Source: Clostridiales bacterium (GTDB taxonomy: Bacteria; Bacillota_A; Clostridia; Oscillospirales; Oscillospiraceae). From it: a DNA stretch of 14,033 bases. The position numbers were made by a program, and so were the translations under genes. Below, in pieces: positions 1 to 6,862 of this stretch (position 1 is its first letter; every line of letters begins with the position of its first letter). The DNA lies in NCBI GenBank assembly GCA_022777455.1, contig JALFGI010000008.1, positions 1 to 14,033 on the forward strand, written 5' to 3'. The notes beneath the pieces were generated by a model. It was not told the DNA's origin. It saw only the letters and a program-made list of their open reading frames with translations, and did no database searches.

Positions 1-349
1 GGTCTCCGCTTTCCTGGCGGGCATGGCAGGCGCGCTGTACGGCCTGAACTATTCCTCCCTGGATGCGGCCAAGTTTAATTTCAATACATCCATTAACATT
101 CTGGTCTTCGTGGTGCTGGGCGGCATGGGCAATATTCTGGGCTCCGTCATCTCTGCCACAGTGCTCTACATTCTCCCCGAGGCCATGCGGGGCCTGGCCA
201 ATTACCGTATGATTATCTACGCCGTGGTGCTGATCCTGGTGATGCTCTTCACCTGGTCCCCCAAAATGAAGGAACTGAACTCCGTGGTGATGGATAAGAT
301 CCGCTGTATGTTCAAGAAAGAAAAACAGAAGGAGGCGCAGGCACAATGA
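1..349 (+). CDS. livM: Branched-chain amino acid ABC transporter permease LivM (3' part only)
   Basis: The gene enters from the left edge; codons are in phase from base 2 and end at TGA 347-349. About 115 C-terminal residues are visible. They contain the LivM-type segment with VVLGGMGNILGSVI followed by a hydrophobic stretch (LPEAMRGLANYRMIIYAVVLILVMLF) and a short basic, cytoplasmic-looking tail. This is the usual end of the membrane permease that pairs with LivH to import leucine, isoleucine and valine. The stop overlaps the livG start by four bases (ATGA at 346-349), so translation of the two is probably coupled. Which of LivH or LivM it is was decided from the LGGMGN motif and its position directly before livG; the missing N-terminal part prevents a full check. 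Confidence 0.9.
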   Translation, partial: VSAFLAGMAGALYGLNYSSLDAAKFNFNTSINILVFVVLGGMGNILGSVISATVLYILPEAMRGLANYRMIIYAVVLILVMLFTWSPKMKELNSVVMDKIRCMFKKEKQKEAQAQ

Positions 350-1191
350 GCAATCTCTATCCTAAGAATACCGTTCAGGTGCCCACCTTCAATACCTACC
401 GGGAATCCGACGCAGGCAAGCCCCTGGTGCTGGATGTGCGCAACCTGGGCATTGATTTCGGCGGTTTGACCGCCGTGGACAGCTTCAGCGTTTCCCTGGG
501 CCCCACGGAGATCTGTGGCCTGATCGGCCCCAACGGTGCGGGCAAAACCACCATTTTCAACCTGCTTACCGGTGTTTACCAGCCCACCCGGGGTTCCGTG
601 CTGATCAACGGAATCGACACCAAGGGCATGAGCACCTTCAAGGTCACCAAGTTGGGCATTGCCCGGACCTTCCAGAACATCCGCCTGTTCACCGATATGT
701 CGGTGCTGGACAACGTGAAGGTGGGAATGCACAATCAGATCAAGTGCTCCTTTGTTTCCAGCCTGTTCCATCTGCCCAGCTATTTTGCGGCGGAGAAGAA
801 GGCCAATGCCCGGGCCATGGAGCTGCTGGACTTTATGGGTCTGGCTGACCTGGCCGACCAGAAGGCGGGCAGCCTGCCCTACGGCGTCCAGCGCCGGCTG
901 GAAATCGTCCGTGCTCTGGCCACCAATCCCTCCATCATCCTGCTGGACGAGCCCGCTGCCGGTATGAACCCCAGCGAGACCACCGAGCTGATGCACCAGA
1001 TCAGAAGAATCCGGGACACCTTCCACATTGCCATTTTCCTCATCGAGCATGACATGAACCTGGTGATGAATGTGTGCGAGACCATCGCCGTGCTGAACTA
1101 CGGCCGCCTGATTGCCAAGGGCACCCCTGAGGAAATCCGTCAGAATCCCACCGTGATTGAGGCCTACCTGGGCAAGGAGGACGCAGAATGA
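346..1191 (+). CDS. livG: Branched-chain amino acid ABC transporter ATP-binding protein LivG
   Basis: A 281-residue cytoplasmic ATPase that powers LivHM. Visible motifs are Walker A GPNGAGKTT (61-69), the Q-loop in RTFQNIRLF (Q110), Walker B IILLDE (197-202) and the H-loop in LIEHD (H235). The ABC signature reads LPYGVQRR (177-184); LivG normally has GQ here, so the Q-to-V change at 181 is a small oddity. The protein carries about 28 N-terminal residues before the usual start of the ABC fold, making it slightly longer than typical LivG (around 255). The upstream GGAGG (331-335) supports the ATG at 346. It overlaps livM by four bases and livF by four bases, so the three form one operon. Confidence 0.95.
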   Translation: MSNLYPKNTVQVPTFNTYRESDAGKPLVLDVRNLGIDFGGLTAVDSFSVSLGPTEICGLIGPNGAGKTTIFNLLTGVYQPTRGSVLINGIDTKGMSTFKVTKLGIARTFQNIRLFTDMSVLDNVKVGMHNQIKCSFVSSLFHLPSYFAAEKKANARAMELLDFMGLADLADQKAGSLPYGVQRRLEIVRALATNPSIILLDEPAAGMNPSETTELMHQIRRIRDTFHIAIFLIEHDMNLVMNVCETIAVLNYGRLIAKGTPEEIRQNPTVIEAYLGKEDAE

Positions 1192-1892
1192 GCATGCTGA
1201 GAATTGACGACATTCATGTGTATTACGGCGCCATCCACGCCATCAAGGGCGTTTCCTTTGAAGTCAACGAAGGAGAGATCGTGGCCCTGATCGGCGCCAA
1301 CGGCGCAGGCAAGAGCACCATCCTGAAAACCGTCTCCGGCCTGATGCACCCCCGCCAGGGCACCATCACCTTCTGTGACGAAAACATCACCCACACCGAT
1401 GCCTGCAAGCTGCTGCCCAAGGGCCTGGCTCAGGTGCCGGAGGGACGCCGGATTTTCCTGCAGATGACCGTGCAGGAGAACCTGGAAATGGGTGCTTTCA
1501 TCAAGAAAACCGTGGATCCCAAGGACCTGGAAATGGTGTTCGAGTATTTCCCACGGCTGAAGGAGCGCCGCAAGCAAGTGGCGGGAACCCTGTCCGGCGG
1601 CGAGCAGCAGATGCTGGCCATGTCCCGGGCCCTCATGAGCCATCCCAAGCTGATGATGCTGGACGAGCCCTCCATGGGCCTGGCTCCCATCCTGGTGGAC
1701 CAGATTTTCGACATCATCAAGGAACTGCACAAGGCCGGCACCACCATTCTGCTGGTGGAGCAGAACGCCAGAAAAGCCCTGCAGATTGCCGACCGGGCCT
1801 ATGTGCTGGAAACCGGCAACATCACCCTCTCCGGCACCGGCGCAGAGCTTGCCAAGTCCGACGAGGTCCGCAAGGCCTACCTGGGCGGCTGA
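1188..1892 (+). CDS. livF: Branched-chain amino acid ABC transporter ATP-binding protein LivF
   Basis: A 234-residue second ATPase of the Liv importer, expected to form a heterodimer with LivG under the LivHM permease. Walker A GANGAGKST (36-44), signature LSGGEQ (135-140) and Walker B LMMLDE (155-160) are intact. The usual H-loop histidine is replaced by Gln (VEQN, Q192), which is normal for LivF. The C-terminus ends in AYLGG, also typical. AAGGAGG at 1174-1180 lies seven bases before ATG 1188; a second in-frame ATG at 1194 is possible but less well spaced. It is the last gene of the operon and is followed by a clear intrinsic terminator. Confidence 0.95.
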   Translation: MSMLRIDDIHVYYGAIHAIKGVSFEVNEGEIVALIGANGAGKSTILKTVSGLMHPRQGTITFCDENITHTDACKLLPKGLAQVPEGRRIFLQMTVQENLEMGAFIKKTVDPKDLEMVFEYFPRLKERRKQVAGTLSGGEQQMLAMSRALMSHPKLMMLDEPSMGLAPILVDQIFDIIKELHKAGTTILLVEQNARKALQIADRAYVLETGNITLSGTGAELAKSDEVRKAYLGG

Positions 1893-1933
1893 TGCAAAAA
1901 TTTTCCGTTGCTGCATAAGATAGTATATCCAAC

Positions 1934-1968
1934 AAAAGCTGCTGCGCGTTTTGCCGGCAGCTTTTTTG
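1934..1968 (+). terminator. Rho-independent terminator of the liv operon
   Basis: AAAAGCTGC (1934-1942) pairs with GCAGCTTTT (1957-1965), and the T run continues to 1967. It lies 42 bases after the livF stop, with no gene in between. Confidence 0.85.
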
Positions 1969-1988
1969 ATTTTGGGAGGGGGATCCCC

Positions 1989-2132
1989 ATGTGCCGCAAA
2001 AGAGATTTGCACAACTGCTGCCTGCTTTGCTTTGCCCTGGGGCTGCTGTTCGGCCGGTGGGTGGAATCCTGGTTCATCTGCGGCGGAATTGTGGTGTTTT
2101 GCTTCTGTATGCCCCTGCTGCGGCGAAGATAA
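1989..2132 (+). CDS. Small Cys-rich membrane peptide, unknown function (47 aa)
   Basis: A short reading frame with a good Shine-Dalgarno (GGGAGGG, 1974-1980) eight bases before ATG 1989. The 47-residue product starts MCRKRD, has two hydrophobic stretches (about 10-22 and 28-43) linked by GRWVESW, and ends in RRR, so it looks like a hairpin or single-span membrane peptide with basic ends. Six cysteines are present in or beside the hydrophobic parts. It sits between the liv terminator and repeat A, so it is probably transcribed alone, though I found no convincing promoter. I do not recognise a family. A chance reading frame is possible, but the ribosome site and membrane-like composition argue for a real gene. 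Confidence 0.5.
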   Translation: MCRKRDLHNCCLLCFALGLLFGRWVESWFICGGIVVFCFCMPLLRRR

Positions 2133-2151
2133 CGGAACGTGCGATATAGAT

Positions 2152-2368
2152 AAATTGTAATTTGGAGTACCGGACCCCCCTTGGCTCCCCCCTCTGGGGG
2201 AGCTGGCTGCCCCGTAAGGGGCGCCCCTGAGAGGGCAGCGTGGTTCGTTTCGGATGCTATTATCTTACTCTTACTGAGGTACCCTCTCAGTCAGCCTGTT
2301 CGGCTGACAGCTCTCCCAAAGGGAGAGCCAAGGGGCGCTGCTGTATCTGCCCGCCAAATTTCAGTTTG
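2152..2368. repeat. Palindromic MITE-like intergenic element, copy A
   Basis: A roughly 217-bp element that fills most of the gap 2133-2446. Its outer ends are imperfect inverted repeats: AAATTGTAATTTGG (2152-2165) against CCAAATTTCAGTTTG (2354-2368). Nested inside are CCTTGGCTC (2179-2187) with GAGCCAAGG (2325-2333), and CTGAGAGGG (2227-2235) with CCCTCTCAG (2282-2290), so a single strand could fold into a long branched hairpin. Copy B (13575-13790) has the same layout and near-identical interior in the same orientation. No coding capacity; open frames running through it are artefacts. Confidence 0.85.
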
Positions 2369-2384
2369 GTAAAACAGACTGACA

Positions 2385-2414
2385 GGCATAATTCTCATTT
2401 TGGAATCATATCCT
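2385..2414 (+). promoter_or_regulatory. Possible sporulation (sigma-E-like) promoter of the SipL-like gene
   Basis: GGCATAATT (2385-2393) and CATATCCT (2407-2414) are separated by 13 bases, resembling the sigma-E pattern (-35 with CATATT, -10 CATACAAT). The predicted start near 2421 leaves room for the ribosome site at 2431. The -10 matches only five of eight positions, so this is a suggestion driven partly by the gene's expected role. Confidence 0.3.
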
Positions 2415-2446
2415 TGCCCAGAATCATACTGGAAGGAGTGTTCCGA

Positions 2447-3937
2447 ATGGAAATGGCATTTCAGAAAACCCAGGCTCCCTGCCTGACCGGGGCGGTGCGG
2501 GAGGTGCAGAATTCCGAGCAGACCCAGGAGCTCCGCCTGCCGGACGGTTTTCCGGACGTGGGCAAGGTGCTGTGTGCCTGGGGACAGACGATTCTCAGAG
2601 GGAAGGAATGGCGCTCCGACAGTATCCTGGTCAGCGGCGGGATGCTGATGTGGGTACTTTACACCCCGGAGGACGGAACCGGCCCCCGGGTTCTGGACGG
2701 ATGGCTGCCCTTCCAGATGCGCTGGCAGCTGCCCACAGACTCTCCGGAGGGGGTGATCCGGGTTTCGGCCCTGACCCGGTTCGCCGATGCCCGGTCCGTC
2801 TCTCCCCGGAAGCTGATGCTCCGGGGCGGCATTGGCATTCAGGCGGAGGTGTGGGCCCCCAACCGGCTGGAATACTGGCAGTGCGCCGGGGAGCCAGAGG
2901 GGGTGGAGCTGCTGCGCCGCCGCTATCCCGTCCGGCTGCCCAGGGAAGCGGGGGAGAAGAATTTCACCCTGGAAGAGGACCTGACCGCCGGCGTCAGCCC
3001 GGAGGGCCTGCTGTATTACACCCTGCGGCCGGAAATAGCAGAGCAGAAGGTGCTCTCCGACAAGATCGCCTTTCGGGGCAATGCCAACCTCCATGTCCTG
3101 CTGCAGTGTGGCGACGGCAGGGTCATAGCCCAGGATTTCCAGCTGCCTTTTTCTCAATTTGCCGAGCTCCATGAGAGCTACGGCCCGGAGGCTCAGGTGG
3201 ATGTGACCTGCGCTGTGACCAATCTGGAGCTGGAGAAGGACGAAAACGGAACCCTCCATGCCCGGTGCAGCATTGCGGCTCAGTACCTGGTGGACGATGT
3301 GACCACCCTGGAAACGGTGTCCGATGCCTATGTCCCCGGGATGCAGCTCCGGCTGGAACAGCAGCAGCTGGAGCCCAACGCCATTCTGGAAAAACGGATG
3401 GAGACGGTATCCGCCGAGGGGAATTTCCAGGGGGAGCTGGGGCAGGTGGACGATGTGAGCTTCCTGCCGGACTTTCCCAGGCAGTTCCGGGAAAACGGAG
3501 GCATCTCCCTGGAGATTCCCGGCACCATTCAGGTGCTGTCCCATGATGAGCAGGGGAATCTCCGGGCCTCCTCCAGCCGGTGGGAGGGAAAGCTCCGTCT
3601 GCCCACCGGGGAGGACTGTACCCTTGCCGCCATGCCCATGACGGCCCCTAGCCCCCAGAACATCTCCGGCGGCAGCGGCACGGTCTACCGGGCGGAGCTT
3701 CCCCTGCAGCTCACCACCACCGGCGGCCGAGGTATTCCCATGGTCACGGAGCTGGAGTGGGGCCCGGAGGACCAGCCAAACCAACAGCGGCCCAGCCTGA
3801 TTCTGCGCCGGGCAGGGGGCGAGAGCCTGTGGGACATTGCCAAAAAGAGCGGCTCCACCGTGGCTGCCATCCGCAGCGCCAACAAGCTCCAGGAAGAACC
3901 GAAACCCGGGCAGATGCTGCTGATTCCCGTGCTTTAA
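2447..3937 (+). CDS. sipL: SipL-like spore morphogenesis protein (SPOCS/DUF3794 domains plus LysM)
   Basis: A 496-residue protein. The start ATG 2447 follows GGAAGGAG (2431-2438) by eight bases; the longer open frame upstream merely reads through repeat A. It has no signal peptide, as expected for a mother-cell spore-coat protein. Three related beta-rich segments fit SPOCS/DUF3794 repeats, near residues 40-100, 185-255 (including DKIAFRGNANLHVLL and LPFSQFAEL) and 330-400. The C-terminus (about 454-496, GESLWDIAKKSG to PGQMLLIPVL) is a LysM domain. In Clostridioides difficile a protein of this design, SipL, binds SpoIVA through LysM and is needed for coat and spore formation. Orthology is inferred from architecture and length; other Clostridial DUF3794-LysM proteins exist. 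Transcribed alone, ending at the hairpin at 3956-3992. Confidence 0.8.
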   Translation: MEMAFQKTQAPCLTGAVREVQNSEQTQELRLPDGFPDVGKVLCAWGQTILRGKEWRSDSILVSGGMLMWVLYTPEDGTGPRVLDGWLPFQMRWQLPTDSPEGVIRVSALTRFADARSVSPRKLMLRGGIGIQAEVWAPNRLEYWQCAGEPEGVELLRRRYPVRLPREAGEKNFTLEEDLTAGVSPEGLLYYTLRPEIAEQKVLSDKIAFRGNANLHVLLQCGDGRVIAQDFQLPFSQFAELHESYGPEAQVDVTCAVTNLELEKDENGTLHARCSIAAQYLVDDVTTLETVSDAYVPGMQLRLEQQQLEPNAILEKRMETVSAEGNFQGELGQVDDVSFLPDFPRQFRENGGISLEIPGTIQVLSHDEQGNLRASSSRWEGKLRLPTGEDCTLAAMPMTAPSPQNISGGSGTVYRAELPLQLTTTGGRGIPMVTELEWGPEDQPNQQRPSLILRRAGGESLWDIAKKSGSTVAAIRSANKLQEEPKPGQMLLIPVL

Positions 3938-3955
3938 TTCGCCGAAAAATTCAAA

Positions 3956-3992
3956 AAAGCGCCGTCCCGAGGGAGAGCCGGGGCGGCGCTTT
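3956..3992 (+). terminator. Probable terminator after the SipL-like gene
   Basis: AAAGCGCCG (3956-3964) pairs with CGGCGCTTT (3984-3992), and CCC/GGG extends the stem inward. The T run is only three bases, so termination strength is uncertain. Confidence 0.6.
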
Positions 3993-4105
3993 GGCAGACT
4001 GTCGCATCGCTGGGGATATGTCCGCCGTTAGAAAGCATAGTGAATTTTGGATGGATTATGCAATCGGATTATGTCGAAAGAAATAAAACGCCTTTGGGCG
4101 CTTCC

Positions 4106-4135
4106 TTGACGGGGACAAAGAAACTGTGGTATACT
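4106..4135 (+). promoter_or_regulatory. Sigma-A-type promoter of the MATE gene
   Basis: TTGACG (4106-4111) and TATACT (4130-4135) with an 18-base spacer. Transcription would start near 4142, before the ribosome site AGAGGAT, which fixes the MATE start at ATG 4162 rather than the ATG at 4126 that lies within the promoter. Confidence 0.75.
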
Positions 4136-4161
4136 GGACAAAAAAGAGAAAGAGGATCAAA

Positions 4162-5508
4162 ATGGACGCACAGGAAGAAAAATACATTAAAATGACCACC
4201 CCTCCCGTGGAGAAGCTGATCTGCCGCCTGGCGGTGCCCTGCATTGTGAGCATGCTGGTTACCTCCTTTTACAACATGGCGGACACCTATTTTGTGGGCA
4301 TGCTGAAAAGCAACGCGGCCACCGGCGCAGTGGGTGTGGTGTTCTCCATGATGGCAGTGATCCAGGCTGTAGGCTTCTTCTTCGGCCAGGGCAGCGGCAA
4401 TTACATCTCCCGGGAGCTGGGGAAGAAGCATTATGCCGAAGCCTCCCAGATGGCATCCACCGGTTTCTTTTCCGCCCTGGCAACGGGACTGATTATCTGC
4501 GTTTTCGGCCAGATTTTTCTGAAGCCGCTGGCGTTGTTCCTCGGCTCTACTGAGACGATTCTGCCCTACACCGAGGCCTATCTGAAGGTCATTTTGCTGG
4601 GCGCCCCCTGGATGTGTGCCTCCTTTGTGCTGAATAACCAGCTCCGCTTTCAGGGCAGTGCCAGCTATGCCATGGTGGGCATCGTCGTTGGCGCGTTGGT
4701 GAACATTGTGCTGGACCCCATTCTGATTTTCGGCCTGGATCTGGGGGTGGCGGGTGCCGGCTGGGCCACCATCCTCAGCCAGCTGCTCAGCTTCTGTCTG
4801 CTGCTCCTGGGTACCCGGAAGGGGGGGAACATCCGCATCCGGCTGAGGGATTTCCGGATCAGCAGGCATTATTATCTTTGGATTTTCAAGGGCGGCGTGC
4901 CCTCCCTGGCCCGGCAGAGCCTGGCCTCCGTTGCCACCATCTGCCTGAACAACGCCGCCATGCCCTACGGGGATGCCGCCATTGCCGCCATGGGTGTTGT
5001 CCAGCGCCTCACCATGTTCGGCGCTTCCGCCATGCTGGGCTTTGGCCAGGGCTTCCAGCCGGTGTGCGGCTTTAACTATGGTGCGGGTCTTTATTCCCGG
5101 GTGCGCCGGGGCTTCTGGTTCTGCGTGAAGGTTTCCACCCTGGGTCTGCTGGCCATTTCTGCTCTGGGCTATGTCTTTGCGCCCCGGCTCATTGCCCTGT
5201 TCCGGGACGATGCTCAGGTAATCCTCTTTGGTTCGGCTGCCCTGCGGTATCAGTGCCTGACCTTCTGTGTCCAGGGCTGGGTGGTGATGAGCAATATGAT
5301 GCAGCAGTCCATGGGCAAAACCGTCCCCGCCACCTTCCTGTCCGTGGCCCGGCAGGGATTGTTTTTCATTCCCTTGGTGTGGATTCTCAGTGCCGCCTTC
5401 GGCTTCACCGGCATCCAGATCACCCAGCCCGTGGCGGATTTTCTTACCTTCCTCTGCGCCGTCCCCATCCAGCTCCACGTCCTGCGCTCCATGCCGGCGG
5501 ATAAATGA
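4162..5508 (+). CDS. MATE-family multidrug/cation efflux transporter
   Basis: A 448-residue, about 12-span membrane protein, the normal length for the family. Such proteins export drugs or metabolites in exchange for Na+ or H+. The N-terminal half starts with a short polar tail, then LAVPCIVSMLVTSFYNMADTYFVG, the hallmark first span. The second half repeats the fold, with ASVATICLNNAAMPYGDAAIA and GFGQGFQPVCGFNYGAG. Substrate cannot be told from sequence. The start is chosen because the promoter -10 lies at 4130-4135 and AGAGGAT (about 4151-4157) precedes ATG 4162. It is a single-gene unit: SipL's hairpin lies before it and the metal-island promoter after it. No clear terminator is visible behind it; only a short CGGCATGCCG palindrome at 5522-5531. 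Confidence 0.9.
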   Translation: MDAQEEKYIKMTTPPVEKLICRLAVPCIVSMLVTSFYNMADTYFVGMLKSNAATGAVGVVFSMMAVIQAVGFFFGQGSGNYISRELGKKHYAEASQMASTGFFSALATGLIICVFGQIFLKPLALFLGSTETILPYTEAYLKVILLGAPWMCASFVLNNQLRFQGSASYAMVGIVVGALVNIVLDPILIFGLDLGVAGAGWATILSQLLSFCLLLLGTRKGGNIRIRLRDFRISRHYYLWIFKGGVPSLARQSLASVATICLNNAAMPYGDAAIAAMGVVQRLTMFGASAMLGFGQGFQPVCGFNYGAGLYSRVRRGFWFCVKVSTLGLLAISALGYVFAPRLIALFRDDAQVILFGSAALRYQCLTFCVQGWVVMSNMMQQSMGKTVPATFLSVARQGLFFIPLVWILSAAFGFTGIQITQPVADFLTFLCAVPIQLHVLRSMPADK

Positions 5509-5599
5509 GTTCAAATACCTGCGGCATGCCGTTGGATGTATTATTTACACTTCAGTCACAAATAGCCCGGAAAAATTTCTGGTAATGGTTGACAGACGG

Positions 5600-5608
5600 T
5601 GGTATAAT
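5600..5608 (+). promoter_or_regulatory. Extended -10 promoter of the G3E GTPase pair
   Basis: TGGTATAAT (5600-5608) is a perfect -10 with the TGn extension, 36 bases before the start codon. The TTGACA at 5589-5594 is only eight bases upstream, too close to act as its -35. I saw no CsoR-type or B. subtilis Zur-type dyad in 5509-5644. Confidence 0.5.
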
Positions 5609-5644
5609 AACAGGCAGAGAATTTTTAAGAGAAGGTGCTTTTTT

Positions 5645-6859
5645 ATGACCAAAGTAGATATTTATTCCGGCTTCCTGGGAGCCGGCAAGACCACCCTGAT
5701 CAAGAAGCTGATTTCCGAGGGCTACAAGGGACAGAAGCTGGTGCTCATCGAGAATGAGTTCGGCGAGATCGGCATTGACGGCGGCTTCCTGCAGGATGCG
5801 GGCATCAACATCACCGAAATGAATTCCGGCTGCATCTGCTGCTCCCTGGTGGGTGACTTCGGCAAGGCTCTGGAAAAGGTGATCGCCGAGTACCATCCCG
5901 ACCGCATCATCATCGAGCCCTCCGGTGTGGGCAAGCTGTCCGATGTCATCGGCGCCGTGAACAAGGTTACGGGCGACGAAGTGACCCTGGGCTACACCGT
6001 GGCCGTGGTGGACGCAGGCAAGGTGAAGGTGTATATGAAGAACTTCGGCGAGTTCTACAACAACCAGATCGAAACCGCCTCCACCATCATCCTGTCCCGT
6101 ACCGATTCCATCAATCAATTCAAGCTGGACACCGCTGTGGAGATGCTCCGGGAGCACAACCAGGTCGCTTCCATCGTCACCACTCCCTGGAATGACCTCA
6201 CCGGCGCGCAGCTGATCGAGGCCATGGAAGGCAAGGCTTCCCTGGCTGCCGAGCTGGCCAGACTGGAACAGGAGCGCCTGGAAGAAGAGGAGGACGATGA
6301 CGACTGCTGCTGTCACCACCATCACGATGATGACGACGATGAGGACGAACACGAACACCATCATCACTGTCATCACGATCATGATGAGGACGAGGAGCAC
6401 GAACATCACCACCACCATCACGATGATGATGAGGAGGACGAGCACGAGCATCACCACCACCATCACGATGAGGATGGCGAGGATGAGCCTGAACATCATC
6501 ACCATGACCATGATGAGCACTGCTGCTGCCATGACCACGATCATGAGGAGCATGAGCATCACCATCATCATCACCATCACCATGCCGACGAGGTGTTCAC
6601 CTCCTGGGGCGTGGAAACCTCCAAGAAGTTCGACAAGGCCACGGTGGAGGCCGCTCTGAAGGCTCTGGATACCGAGAAGTACGGCATGATCCTCCGTGCC
6701 AAGGGCATCCTGCCCGCCGTGGACGGCACCTGGATTCACTTCGACTATGTGCCCGAGGAGGCCAACATCCGCACCGGTTCCGCGGACATCACCGGCAAGC
6801 TCTGCGTTATCGGTTCCAAGCTGGATGAGGCTGCTATTGCTCAGCTCTTCGGGGTGTAA
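5645..6859 (+). CDS. G3E/COG0523 (CobW-like) metallochaperone GTPase with long His/acidic metal-binding insert
   Basis: A 404-residue cytoplasmic GTPase. Walker A GFLGAGKTT (9-17), the ENEFGE segment (36-41), the metal-binding GCICC motif (C63, C65, C66), the EPSG motif (91-94) and an SRTD guanine-specificity variant (151-154) define COG0523. Residues about 213-313 form an insert of roughly 45 His and 7 Cys with dense Asp/Glu. A CobW_C-type domain follows (about 318-404, FTSWGVETSKKF onward). Family members use GTP hydrolysis to deliver Zn, Co or other metals to client proteins; the insert would store or capture metal. ATG 5645 follows GAAGGTG (5631-5637). The next gene starts three bases after the stop. 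The true metal is unknown; the neighbouring CooT and InrS-like genes point to nickel. Confidence 0.9.
   Translation: MTKVDIYSGFLGAGKTTLIKKLISEGYKGQKLVLIENEFGEIGIDGGFLQDAGINITEMNSGCICCSLVGDFGKALEKVIAEYHPDRIIIEPSGVGKLSDVIGAVNKVTGDEVTLGYTVAVVDAGKVKVYMKNFGEFYNNQIETASTIILSRTDSINQFKLDTAVEMLREHNQVASIVTTPWNDLTGAQLIEAMEGKASLAAELARLEQERLEEEEDDDDCCCHHHHDDDDDEDEHEHHHHCHHDHDEDEEHEHHHHHHDDDEEDEHEHHHHHHDEDGEDEPEHHHHDHDEHCCCHDHDHEEHEHHHHHHHHHADEVFTSWGVETSKKFDKATVEAALKALDTEKYGMILRAKGILPAVDGTWIHFDYVPEEANIRTGSADITGKLCVIGSKLDEAAIAQLFGV
6347..6529 (+). repeat. In-frame 45-bp (15-codon) degenerate tandem repeat in the GTPase insert
   Basis: Four units at 6347-6391, 6395-6439, 6440-6484 and 6485-6529, with one extra GAG codon (6392-6394) after the first. 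Each reads roughly E-H-E-H-H-H-H-x-H-(D/H)-acidic, and the fourth ends in Cys-Cys-Cys. Units 2 and 3 are nearly identical in DNA, which suggests duplication rather than composition bias alone. Expansion or contraction would change the number of metal ligands without a frameshift. Confidence 0.8.
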
Positions 6860-6862
6860 GCC

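Noticed and set aside
2181..2372. Similar peptide (LSQPVRLTALPKGEPRGAA) encoded at 2181-2372 and 13672-13989
   Set aside because: The similarity comes from the shared palindromic repeat, not from a protein; there is no ribosome site, and the second frame continues antisense to the carboxypeptidase gene.
2291..3784. 497-codon minus-strand open frame opposite the SipL-like gene
   Set aside because: Shadow of the GC-rich coding strand; it ends inside repeat A and has no recognisable domain.
4069..5514. 481-codon minus-strand open frame opposite the MATE gene
   Set aside because: Low-complexity Gly/His/Gln-rich translation with no motif, entirely opposite a well-supported transporter gene.
5589..5608. 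TTGACA upstream of TATAAT before the first GTPase
   Set aside because: The spacer is only eight bases, so these cannot be one sigma-A promoter; the extended -10 is the better reading.
5509..5644. Zur box, cobalamin or nickel riboswitch before the GTPase operon
   Set aside because: No dyad of known Zur type and no conserved riboswitch core could be seen in these 136 bases.
6296..6590. CRISPR-like or satellite repeat in the CAC/GAT-rich tract
   Set aside because: The units are in-frame coding repeats without unique spacers; they encode the metal-binding insert of the GTPase.
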